Assembly: GCF_032854445.1 (NCBI RefSeq)
Contig: NC_088302.1
Coordinates: forward strand, 50,994,046-51,058,045
Source: Liolophura sinensis
Taxonomy: Eukaryota; Mollusca; Polyplacophora; Chitonida; Chitonidae
Direction of reading: 5' to 3'
DNA length: 64,000 bases
Shown here: positions 47,901 through 58,190 of the stretch, piece by piece
Numbering within the stretch: position 1 is the first letter of the stretch
Layout of the letters: the number at the start of each line of letters is the position of its first letter
Position numbers and translations under genes: made by a program
Notes under the pieces: model-generated
Told to the model about the DNA's origin: nothing
The model's database searches: none
The model's input: the letters and a program-made list of their open reading frames with translations, nothing else

Positions 47901-50900
47901 CACCTCCCCTCTCACAGAGCAGGTGCTCTGGCCAGCTCACTGCATACAGGGATCCTGGGGTGCCGAGCTGCATAAAAATCTGAAGGTATGAGATTCCTGG
48001 CAACTTCCACAGGGTCTTAACTTTAATAGAGTTTATCAGCTAGCAGTTGTGAAGAATTAAATGAAGAATTAAATGTAGACCTTAAGCACAACTGTTTTAT
48101 TTTATATGTGACCAGGTTTAAAGTTTGAGATCAGATATTATGATGTGACAAGATGTGTCTGATGAGACAGGGTTATTGGTACTTACCTGTAGTACTGTCA
48201 CTCTGAGTTCTTATTATGTTGCAAATTAGACATAATGCTGGCCACCCCCGTCATGTAAGTGAAATATTCTTGAGTACTGCGTAAAACACCAATCAAATAA
48301 ATTAATAAATAAATAAAAACTTTGATGAAAGTGGCAGTTCAGGTGCTGTAGTACACATGCCAAGGGGATAATGACCATTTAGAAACACATTTTTGTTGCC
48401 AACACTTACTTTTTCCTGATAAGAAATGAATCATACTTCACAAAAAACTCAAATGTGGCACTGTAAGGCGGCACGAATGAATCAATACTTGGGGTTTAAC
48501 GTCGTACTTAACAGTTTTTCAGTCGACTGGAAATCATTGGCAGGGGGGGCCATGCTGCCATAGTGCTGCTGCCACTGAAGTATCATGACGAAGACACCAG
48601 ACTTTACACTCTACTTAGTCACATTTTACTGACACCGAGCCAACCAGTTTTGTTTCCTTGTTCTAATCTCTCAGTGCTGCGTGCGAAGCGAGGCAGCAAC
48701 AAGTACCATTTTTAAAGTCTTTGGTATGACCAGACCTTGGTTTGATCCCGGATATGCCGACTGCGAGGTGGGTGCTCTAACCATTAGGCCACCGAAGCAG
48801 TCCTATATGATGGAGAAATCAGTCAGTACCAAGCAAAATGTATCACTTGAAAAATACTCAACTTTAAGTGCATTACAGTAATTCAGGAACCTGTTTAGAA
48901 AGCAAATACTCCAAGTGGAGAAAGCTGGTCAGGGATTGAATTTTTACCGGCATGTTACATTATTGATTATAGGTTGTGGACAATGGTTATGTGGTTAACA
49001 AAGGGACATCACCCCATGTGGATAGTTACTCAGCTTTCTGGGATAACAACAAACTGTCACAGACTGAGCTGGTACAGCTGTTGTCCAAACTCCGGGTAAC
49101 AGACGTCTATGTCTGCGGGTTGGCCTATGACATCTGTGTGGGTCAGTAAACAGCATTTTTACTCTTATCTTGCAAGTTACAGATAAGCTTTTGCTTTAAT
49201 TTGTTAATGTTAGTGGAATAATATGGCAGGACAATGATTTTGACCATTGGTTTTCCAAGCTAACCTCTGATCCTCTACCATAGTTGCACATTATGCTTTT
49301 ATGTGCCCTTGGAAGTGCAGGCACCTTGATTCGTGTTTCAGAAGCTACTTATGATCTCACTGATAGTTGTGATTTTAATGCACTTATCATCATGCAAATA
49401 AGCTGTGTCAGAAGGCATTTATGATCCTCCAGTTATCCAAGTTATAGATATAACTATTTTGTTAGAACTGCTTCTCGGCTAAAGGAGGGAAATGCACATT
49501 GACTACACATTGAACACTGGTTTGTTTGCCCAGGTTTTACGGCTCGTCACGCCATCGACCATGGGTTCCGCACTGTGCTGGTGGAGGACGCCTGCCGAGG
49601 TGTGGACTTGGAGAATATAGAAAAGACCCGATTTGAGCTGAGGAAGAAGGGTGCTGTCGTTGTGCAGTCAGATCAGGTACACACCATAACATATACGCTC
49701 CAGTATACACACTATACCAGCCTTACATCAGACGGTCTTCCAGCAACCTGGATGGTTGTGGGTTTCCTCTGGACTCTACCCCGTTTTCACCCAACATAAT
49801 GTTGGCTGCCATAGTATAAGTGAAATAGTCTTGAGTATGGCGAAAAACACCAATCAAATACATAATAAATAAATAAATAAACCAGCATTATGGTGGACAG
49901 AGCCTGGCAAAAAAGCCTGGCTGGAGTTGAACTCAGTGACTGCACTGTTGAGAGATCCTGGGTCATTGCGCTGCGCTGGCGTGCTCACTCCTTAGCCCAC
50001 GGTGGCCCCACAGGTCGATCTACACTCATTCAATTGGATCAAACCTATCAACGTAAGCAGTATAACATTTTGACTGTCTACCATATAACCGTCTATGTGA
50101 TCATGAAAACAGTAATTTAGAAGTATTATGGCTTGAAATCAAGCCAGCAAAGTCCAGGCCATTCTTAATCTATTGTGTATATGAACCCTCAAACTCTCTT
50201 TCAACATAGATGCAAGAATTTGAAACAAACTTAGAAAATGTATATTATGAACAAAAGAACTGGTTCTACTGTTCTGCTGGGTGATTTAAATATAGACTTA
50301 AGTAAAATCACTCCTAATAAGTGTAGCAGATTCTTTAAATCTGACTCAACTTGTGAAGTCTCCCACCGAAATCACTTCATCCACTTCAACTCTCTTATGT
50401 GACCTCAACTGAGAAAGTCGTGTCTGTTCAAGTCCCTGTTCTAGCCATAAGTGATCATTTTCCAGTCTGTATCACTCTCAAATCAAAGATCAACTACAGT
50501 ATGAAGCATAAAGATGTTACAATCCAGTATAGAGCATGTAAAGATTTCAACGAAAATCATTTCCACCAAGACTTAATGGATGTGCCCTGGGAAACACATA
50601 GTAGATCCCGAAGTGGTTGTGAATGAATGGCGAAATCTATTCCAAGATGTTCTAAATAAACATGCACCCATGAAAACAAGACGAGTCAAATACCTTTCAG
50701 ACCTGTGGTGGGTTATAGAAGATCTAAATTCTGTTCATCAACGAGATATGTATAAACGAAAGGGACATGAGGCAAACCATAAACACCAGAAAAATAAAGT
50801 GAACAATAATATTGCTTGTGCAAAGAAGTGACAATTTGCAAATGACTTGAACAAAAAAAAAGAAAAAAAAATCTTCTCCCAGAAGAATCTGGGAGATCTT

Positions 50901-53465
50901 GAGAAAATGTAAACCTAAACAAAAGAGTCTATAGCACTCCATACTCCATATATATTACTCCATACCAAATATCTCGTATGTTTCTGTATTGCAATACCTT
51001 TTAAACCTTGATAAAAACAAGGCCAGTGTCAGTGTGCGACATTGTCAGTACTAGATTTCTTGCATCAGCTGCCCCTGTTATTGCAAAATCTTTTACCATG
51101 CTAAGAAACAAATGTGTTATGACCAGCTCTTTACTAGATGTGTGGATAATTGCTAAAGTTATCTCTCTTCACAAAAGGGGTCCAAAGTTGAAAACTGTCA
51201 TCCAATATCTGTCCTACTCATTGTTTCAGAATTCAGTGAATGACCTGTACATAACAGTTTATATGAGTATCTCTCAAATTTTAAATTACTGAATGAAAAT
51301 AAATGTGGTTTCCACTCCTTACACTCTTGTGAAACTGCATTGCTGAAAATGGCTGAGCTCTTGAAAAACTTAATGTATACAAATTTCACTCAACTGCTCT
51401 TAAGTTTTTCCAGTCTTACCTATATTATAGACAACACAAGTTTGTAATTGCAGGAGAAATGTCTGATGCTATGGGTATTAAGACCAGTATCCCGCAAAGC
51501 TCCATATTGGGACCTTTACTTTTTATTCTATATGTAAATCATCTTCCATTACTTATAAAAGACAGTGGTAATTCTATTGACAACTTTGCTGATGACACGA
51601 TATACTGCTCTTCAGGCAATGTGTCTGACATCGAGCGCCATATAAACAGTGGTATGGATTGCATTAAAGATTGCATTTAAGACTGGTGGGGGCTTGTGTG
51701 GCTCGGTTGGTTAGCATGTTACCACAGCGTACTGACCTAAGAGCCTCTCACCAAAGCAGTCGTTGTGAGTTCAAGTCCAGCTCATGCTGGCTTCCTTACC
51801 GGCCGTAAGTGGGAAGGTCTGCCAGAAACTTGCGGATGTTCGTGGGTTTCCCCCGGGGTCTGCCTGGTTTCCTGCCACCATAATGCTGGCCGCCGTGTAT
51901 AAGTGAATTATTCTTGAGTAAGAAGTGAGGAAACTGTTCAATTAAAAATAGAGAAAGGATAGTCAAGTTACAGAAAAGAGCTGCTTGTTTAGTGCTACAA
52001 GAAAGCATGAAAACATCTTGTAGAACTCTACTTTCAAGACTAAAATGGACGTATTTTAAAAAAAAAAACATCCACAGGTTGCCGACAAACCTTCCCACTT
52101 ACGGCCGGAAGGGAAGACAGCAAGAGCTGGACTTGAACTCACAGCAACCGCATTGGTGAGACTCCTGGGTCATTATGCTGTGCTAGCGTGCTAACCAACT
52201 GAGCCACGCAGGCCCCCTCTATCTCCGTAAAGGAAAGACGTATTACATGAAAGAAAATTTTACACATATAGGCTTCAAACTATTGGACTGCCTCCCTATC
52301 CACCTGAAAGAAGCCCCTTCTCTGTCAAGCTGTCAATAGTGCGACTTAAAATCACACTTACAGTCATATGACGGATTAAATGTACATACATGTATGCATG
52401 TATGATTTCATGTTATACGTTACAACCTAAAATACAATTTTTTTCCCAGCCTATTATTATTACAATTATAGAAAAACTCTTTTCATTAGGCTATGTCCCT
52501 GTAACACTCTTGCACACTTGTGCATTGTTCAAACCAAACGGGGGATGGGAAAGGGGCCATCTTCCACTCACTTGGTTTCCTTCTCTGTACATGTTTGTAT
52601 GGTGTTCCAGCCAGCTGGGGGGGGGGGGCGGTAATGGGCCATCTCCCACTATGTTACTTCTCCTGCTGGTTGGGACAGTTGCAGGAACAGCACTATTGCT
52701 TGTGTTGTTGATTTTCTGTATGTATGAATGTACATAGCTTCTCTTTTCAAACTACATAATGCTTTATCTTGTTTTATATATATTGAAGTACTTTTTTAAT
52801 TAGACTCTGAAGTACATGTTTCCAGTATATTGGTTTTCTCTGTGAAGTCCTTGAGGAAGAACAGTTTCAGTGTAAATTGACTGAGCTACCTGCGATAAAT
52901 AAAGATATTATTAACATTATTATTAATATTATTATTATTATAGACTATAGTAGAAAACATGTCAGAGCTGCAGGATTTTATGAGCAGGGGTAGCAGATTG
53001 TGGAAGATCTCTCACTTTCTTTTGATTTCTCTCTTTAAAGCAAGTGTACTTGTCCTTTGTGAGCTGATTTTTGAAGACAAATCATCCGTCTTCCTTATGT
53101 ATGTTTCTACAGAGTACGTGATGCATATTTAGTTGAAAAGTACGGATAGATAAACCTCAAATGAAATGGGGTGACTAGTGGCAAGTAGCTGGTTTTCTGT
53201 GAATGTGGTAACCCAGTGCTCTCACAGATCTCACGTGGAACTGCTTATTAAAACCAAATCTGTTCTTCAAAAATACATGTTTCTTCTGTCGGTGCTAAGT
53301 CATTATTCTGTCATTATCCTAAGTGCTATTGTACTACTGTTATGGTTTCTACTCTGGCAGGTAGGGGACATGGTTGATGGAAAGTTGAGAGCAGCCGAGC
53401 TGGGTGTACAGGCAGCTGTCAATGTGAATGTGGCCTTAAAACTGCTGAAGACTGGGCGAGTCTGA
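44975..53465 (+). CDS. Naam: Nicotinamidase with N-terminal EF-hand pair
   Basis: Eight exons: 44975-45108, 46001-46127, 46562-46618, 47294-47533, 47857-47985, 48973-49141, 49534-49676, 53361-53465. All have GT-AG borders and matching phases; 1104 nt, 367 residues. EF-hand loops: D42-D44-D46-Y48-S50-E53 (split by intron 1) and D84-D86-D88-R90-S92-E95 (split by intron 2). The isochorismatase-fold domain keeps the nicotinamidase triad D118 (IVDVQNDF), K239 (VVNKGTS) and C284 (GLAYDICVG), plus metal ligands D163/H165 (KDWHPKDH) and H214 (WPAHC). It hydrolyses nicotinamide to nicotinate in NAD salvage. Vertebrates lack this enzyme and use NAMPT. The two intact calcium loops suggest calcium-sensitive control, as I recall for the fly protein, but that is inference. 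Intron 7 is swollen by a LINE and SINEs. Confidence 0.95.
48230..48318 (+). repeat. SINE 3' tail fragment
   Basis: AATGCTGGCCACCCCCGTCA TGTAAGTGAAATATTCTTGA GTACTGCGTAAAACACCAAT CAAATAAATTAATAAATAAA. A 5'-truncated copy in intron 5 of the nicotinamidase gene. Confidence 0.9.
48480..48800 (-). repeat. tRNA-headed SINE, minus strand
   Basis: On the minus strand it starts TGCTTCGGTGGCCTAATGGT TAGAGCACCCACCTCGCAGT (A-box-like, tRNA arms) and GGGATCAAACC (B box). It continues through TAAAAATGGTACTTGTTGCT GCCTCGC and ends AACTGTTAAGTACGACGTTA AACCCC. Same body and tail as the 34.6- and 60.1-kb copies. It appears nearly full length. Confidence 0.9.
49715..49883 (+). repeat. SINE 3' part, plus strand
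   Basis: GGTCTTCCAGCAACCTGGAT GGTTGTGGGTTTCC...AATGTTGGCTGCCATAGTAT AAGTGAAATAGTCTTGAGTA TGGCGAAAAACACCAATCAA, then an (AAATA) tail. Inserted in intron 7 of the nicotinamidase gene, just upstream of an opposite-strand head. Confidence 0.88.
49890..50012 (-). repeat. SINE head, minus strand
   Basis: Its reverse complement reads GCCACCGTGGGCTAAGGAGT GAGCACGCCAGCGCAGCGCA ATGACCCAGGATCTC...GAGTTCAACTCCAGCC. This is the same tRNA-like head as at 51686 (plus) and 52216 (minus). Its tail is missing, so the copy is 3'-truncated or merged with its neighbour. Confidence 0.78.
51686..51942 (+). repeat. SINE inserted in the LINE, plus strand
   Basis: The tRNA-like head TGTGTGGCTCGGTTGGTTAG CATGTTACC...GAGTTCAAGTCC (B box) is followed by CTTACCGGCCGTAAGTGGGA AGGTCTGCCAG and a tail AATGCTGGCCGCCGTGTATA AGTGAATTATTCTTGAGTA. 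It separates LINE pieces that would otherwise be contiguous. Confidence 0.88.
52072..52216 (-). repeat. SINE head inserted in the LINE, minus strand
   Basis: Its reverse complement starts GGCCTGCGTGGCTCAGTTGG TTAGCACGCTAGCACAGC and runs through GAGTTCAAGTCCAGCTCTTG to CCGGCCGTAAGTGGGAAGG. Same family as 51686-51942 but inverted, about 130 bp away, so the two can pair as a hairpin in the pre-mRNA. Confidence 0.88.
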
Positions 53466-55244
53466 TGGATCTGCTTACACAGACAGACAGACAGATAGAC
53501 AGGCAAATACAATAGCCTGTGAGACATACACTGATTAACATAAACTAGTCATCAGCGTATTATTTGTTTAGCACCATTTCTATGGCCAGGTACTTCCTTT
53601 ATTCGGGCAGTGAGCACAAATTTCTTAATTTTGTATGTCCTGTTTTGTGATGTACGGATCAATATAAAGCAGACCGTCCTATCCTGACACAAGGGGTTTT
53701 GAGTGCGTTCTGCACACTACATGTACTTTTTTTATGGTCAAACTAAAACCATAATTGTTATTCTCTAGAATTATATTTGTATGCTTGACACTGACATCTT
53801 CCTTGTAAATGTTATAATACAGTAATTATGATAATAAGGATTATTTTATATATTTGATTGGTTTCAAACTGTCTTGTAACGAGTCACATAATGAGCCAAG
53901 TGTTCAGATTGAGGCCCAGTGACCAGACTTCTACATGTGCTGTGCTTACATGCCAGAGCTAAATTTACAAGACAGCTGGATAATGTCAGCTGATAATTTG
54001 ATTATCAGCTTCTCCAAACCTCCTTATCGTCCTCTACCAAAAACAGAACTGTTTTATGTTCATGGTTTTCGTTACATGCCGTAGATGTATATATATGTTT
54101 GTATGTATATGTTATTGTTTTTTTAAACGTATACATTGCATATTTTATGGGGTTCTACATTTTACGATGCACTTATGTAACTACATAAATGTTGTCCACT
54201 GTTCTTAATTCACCTCATTTCGTGACTAGATTTGTTATTACTAATTACTTACTTTGGCTGTGTTAATTATTTTGCTTGATGCAATAGCTGTAATGTTTGC
54301 AAGTGAAAAGGCTGTGATATTGATTGCCATTGGTTGAGAAGTAAACTCAAATGAGTCAGTAATGGTCTTGTGAGTTACATGAACGTTATATGAAAAACAT
54401 GTTTTTACCACATGTAGATTTTTGACATAGACCTGTATTAAGGGCGCCTGTTACAGTCCAAAAGCAGTGGGTATAACAGTTTTCACTCACCTATCATAAA
54501 ACAGGAATAATTGGAAACAGCACATGATTGGTCGAGGTAGGCTGGAAGTCCCAACGTACAAATTTATGTCCTTCAAATAATTGGTATCTTTTGAATTTAA
54601 CATTTGTGCCGATCTGTCGGCAGTAGATTTCATTTTACTGTGTTACTTACACTTTCTTAAACTTTTCTCCACATTTTAAATGTATGTTACTTAGCTGAAG
54701 TGTTATTTTAAACCTGAACAAAGGACTCACGGCAACGACTGTTTAATTTTGATTTTTAAAGCCGATTGTTGAATTTATGTTAAACATTCCATGTGGCCAA
54801 ACAGCTGATGAGCTTAGGTTTTGATATTTTAGGATTATTTTGCTCGTTGTTAGTTTTATTTTTTTCTCGAGGCTGAGGGCTCTATTTCAGAAACTTACAT
54901 TAATCAGTTTTCCTTAGTATCTCATAAAACATATCGCCTTAAGGTATTTTAACAATTATGACTTTATTTCCAAAAAAAAAAATTATCATACAATGTTTTC
55001 GGAAAGCAAAACCCTTTTTATGAACCTGACACCTGCATATACAAATGCGTGGGGTTATACTCTGAACTGGTAAGGAACCAAGGGAATCTTTACTTCCGCG
55101 TTGCGCACAAAACAGCCGTCCAATTACTTAGTCTGGCGTTTGAGTTGTGTCAGATATGTGAAATATGAGTTCGCCCTTCTTCAAACAGCAGAGGAATTAA
55201 CAAATATAATAAAGACTTACTGTACAGAGCGAAAGGCCAGAGCA

Positions 55245-55410
55245 CAACAGTGTGATAGTTGGCAAATGGTCACACGTAACTGGTGAAGTAAGGCCTCTTT
55301 GTCAACTTACCTCATTCAGGGATGTATTCTAACTGTTCACGTAAATGCATAAATAGTAGCAATTTACACGTCCTCTAGACCCATGGCTTAAGCAGAATTA
55401 GGTAAAAATT
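55245..55410 (+). repeat. Dispersed repeat family B, copy 3 (keeps the empty TTAA site)
   Basis: ACAGTGTGATAGTTGGCAAA TGGTCACACGTAACTGGTGA...CATGGCTTAAGCAGAATTAG G. It is continuous across TTAA, unlike the copy at 26755, where a 322-bp element sits there. Confidence 0.85.
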
Positions 55411-56029
55411 ATATATATGCAGTGATGTTAATTGCAATTTATTACAAGTCACTGGTCTAGAATTACTCAAAATGCTGTGTTGTCATCACATGTACAAGAT
55501 ACAATCACATTAAAGAACTCCGCACATGCATGCGCTGCAGGACTTTAACACGTGAACGTAGAATGTCTGTGGGACACGAGGATGGGGACATTCTGATGTG
55601 CATGGAATGATGGTGGCCAAATTCTCCGAACTGCGAATTTTGCGAGCGTTGTTAGTTTGTTAGTTGTTAGTTTCGCAGTGGGTGTTTTAAGCTAATGTGC
55701 GTTATCTCATTGATGGTTTGTCCAATGACAAATGCTAATATGTCGTAGGCAATATATTGTATATGTGCATATATAGGTAAGCAGTGCATGTTTTATGGAA
55801 ATCTGTAAGGAATAAATCTAACAACTGGCATCATTTATGTTTTCTCTGTATGAGTATGTGCACAAAATGATAGGATATTGTTAAAAAAACACAATGTTTT
55901 CTTGCATAATATACACATGTACACAGAAGTGCCAAGTAAAATCTCCACTATTACGCGGAATTGATGCCTTGTTCTTTCTTGTCTCGCTGCAATGTCTTGC
56001 TTGGACTAGCTTAGAAGGAAATATCCTGA

Positions 56030-57110
56030 TTTGCCATTTTTTTCACACGGGGGACCAATGTTCCGCACGTCGTGGGGCGTATTACGTTACAGCGATTTGC
56101 CCGTCCGTATTCGTGCCCAGGTTATCTCTACTTGTTTTCTACGGAGAGTTTTACTTTTTGGTGGATACATAGATACACAGATGACAAAGTGTCGCGACTC
56201 ACTTTTATTCATTTCCGCGTTTGCCACGGTAAGCACATAGTCATTTTCCTCATATGTAATATGTAAATGGAAATTATTTCGTGTCCGACTATAACTCCAG
56301 CTATTTTCTGCGCAGATCTTATTTTTTGGTGGATACATTCATACACAGATGACGATGTGTATTAACTCAGATTTGTTCATTTCCGCGGTTGTCGTGGTTA
56401 CCAGTTCGCCAGTTTCCCTATATATACTATGTAGATAAATATGAATTCATGTCGCTGTGAGTTCCAGACTTCCTCTCTGGCGATACGTGGGAAGGTCTTC
56501 CAGCAACCTGTGGATTGTCGTGGGTTTCCCCCAAACTATGCCCGGTTTCCTCCCACCACAATGCTGGCCACGGTCATATAAAGGAAATATTCTTGAATAC
56601 GGCGTAAAACACCAAGCAAATAAATAAATATAACTCCAGCTGTTTTCTGGGTAGAGTTTTATGTTTGGTGAATACATACATAAACAGATGATGATGTGTA
56701 GTAACTCTACACATTTTCCTTTGCGCGGTTCCATATATAAACCATATAAATGGAAATGATTTCGTGTCCTGGCTATAACTCCAACTGTTTTTTATGTACT
56801 GTCTTAATTTTTGGTAGATGCATACGTACACAGATGACGATGTGTCGCGACTCACATTTCTCCATTTCCACGGTTGTCATGGTTACCAGATTGCCATTTC
56901 CTTATATATTAATACATATGATTTCATGTCCAGGCTAAAAACTCCGACTATTTTCCACGTAGAATTTTAATTTTTGGTGAATACACAAATGCACTGATGA
57001 CGACGTGTCACGACTCACATTGTCCCGGGCTACAACTCCCAACTGTTTTCCGTATAAAGTTTTCAATTTTTGTGGACACATTTGTCCAGTTGCGCGGTTG
57101 CCAATGTAAC
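56030..57110 (+). repeat. Satellite family C, right cluster (about 150-165-bp units)
   Basis: About six units share TTCGTGTCC-GGCTATAACTCC, TTTTTGGTGGATACAT, ACACAGATGACGATGTGT, CGCGACTCACATTT and CATTTCCGCGGTTGTCATGG TTACC. GGTGGATACAT-like words start near 56158, 56323, 56660, 56808 and 56970. The longer gap is explained by the SINE inserted at 56455-56635. Open frames across it are unrelated to known proteins. Confidence 0.88.
56455..56635 (+). repeat. SINE inserted in satellite family C
   Basis: GGGAAGGTCTTCCAGCAACC TGTGGATTGTCGTGGGTTTC...CACAATGCTGGCCACGGTCA...GAATACGGCGTAAAACACCA AGCAAATAAATAAATA. Head truncated. Satellite sequence resumes immediately after it. Confidence 0.92.
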
Positions 57111-57339
57111 CTTATACCTATCAACAACACCCATGAAGATTACCCTCAGGGGTTGTTCTCACCACAAGGCTGCTGGTATTCTTTTATACATTTCAAACAA
57201 ATGCATTTGTTGTGGCATACGTTGTGTTCACCTAAACTCTTGTTTGTATTCGTTCCTTGCAAGTAGGCGCAATCACTTACAGCTATATCCAGTTTTGCAT
57301 CGGGGCCCTGTTTAACAAAGCTTAACCTGTGTTTCCGTG

Positions 57340-57515
57340 GTTGTTCCAGTCAAGTTCCATGAAGATGGTTTTGTGGAGCAAGGCCAACCAGGTTCTCGGA
57401 TATCTGCTGGAGGGCAATGGTTTTCTCCGGACCTCACTTGTTTCCGCCATTCATAAACCTGACCACCGTCACATATGTGAAATAAGGTGTTGAACACCAG
57501 TCGCATAAATAAATA
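57340..57515 (+). repeat. Diverged SINE
   Basis: AACCAGGTTCTCGGATATCT GCTGGAGGGCAATGGTTTTC TCCGGACC...GTCACATATGTGAAATAAGG TGTTGAACACCAGTCGCATA AATAAATA. The layout and tail match the other SINEs, but with many differences. An old copy. Confidence 0.65.
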
Positions 57516-57592
57516 TATAAAAATAGTTTGTCTTGTGAACTTGTAACAAAAAGTCGAAAGGCCAAGCATAAATGTCAAGTGACCATCATAGA

Positions 57593-57598
57593 TTTATT
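57593..57598 (-). terminator. Candidate poly(A) signal of the OCA2-like gene
   Basis: TTTATT on the plus strand (AATAAA on the minus strand), about 590 bp beyond the stop. This is a plausible 3' UTR length, but the call is based on the hexamer alone. Confidence 0.25.
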
Positions 57599-58190
57599 AT
57601 GCAAAACGTCTTATAGATCTCTACAATAATAAGATAAAGTAATGAGAGCATTGCTACGCCAATAATAAAAGCTGACGTCCAAGCCTTTTGTGAGTATTTT
57701 CAAATTTAAAGAGTTTTATATCACAGATTACTTTTCAGTATAACATCACAGTTGCTGATTGGAATTGGATTTTAAGGAAATTTGCTTGGGTAATTGAATC
57801 GAGTCAACACCCCCAAAGTTTCGTAAATTGAACTTTAAACTAGCTGTCCTCTCGTAAAGAATGCTACGCCTCAGGTTCTTGGTTTATAAACGTCCACAGG
57901 GCATGTACTGTTTTCAGTAGGACTACTGTTTTCTTTTATGCCTGCACATAAAGTAAAAACAAGTGTGACGAGTTCAGTTTGCTTACCTAGTAACATAAGT
58001 TAAATGACACAAACGGATTTGCTTCCCAGCATATCTAAGCTTGTTAGAATATTTTTGTTATTAATTAATTGTCGGTGGAATCAGCCATAGGGCCTTTTTC
58101 ATGAGAATAGCGGATCATCACATCCCAGATTGGAAAAGCGTGGCATCGGTCAAAGCATGCAGGAACGGTGTTCTGTACAGCCGGCGCCAG

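Larger units (their letters stand above)
50200..52945 (+). mobile_element. Decayed APE-type LINE, interrupted by two SINEs
   Basis: Pieces in the plus orientation: endonuclease remnants VLLGDLNIDLS (about 50275) and AISDHFPVCITLKSK (about 50440); reverse transcriptase remnants IPQSSILGPLLFILYVNHLP and NFADDTIY (about 51485-51605); a C-terminal piece KLQKRAACLVLQESM (about 51960); and GFKLLDCLPIHLKEAPSLSS (about 52275). It ends GATAAATAAAGATATTATTA plus an (ATT)n tail near 52945. Frames change and stops occur between the pieces, so it is non-coding today. The layout fits the jockey/CR1/L2 type. The 5' end is missing. Confidence 0.82.
53466..58190. other. Convergent intergenic region between nicotinamidase and OCA2-like genes
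   Basis: No exon recognised. It contains a family B repeat (55245-55410), the right satellite cluster (56030-57110) with a SINE in it, and another SINE (57340-57515). The two flanking genes point toward each other, so this holds both 3' ends. Confidence 0.5.

Noticed and set aside
52390-52737. 115-codon frame near the LINE 3' end
   Set aside because: It contains a poly-G run and hydrophobic low complexity and lies within the LINE 3' region. No homology recognised.
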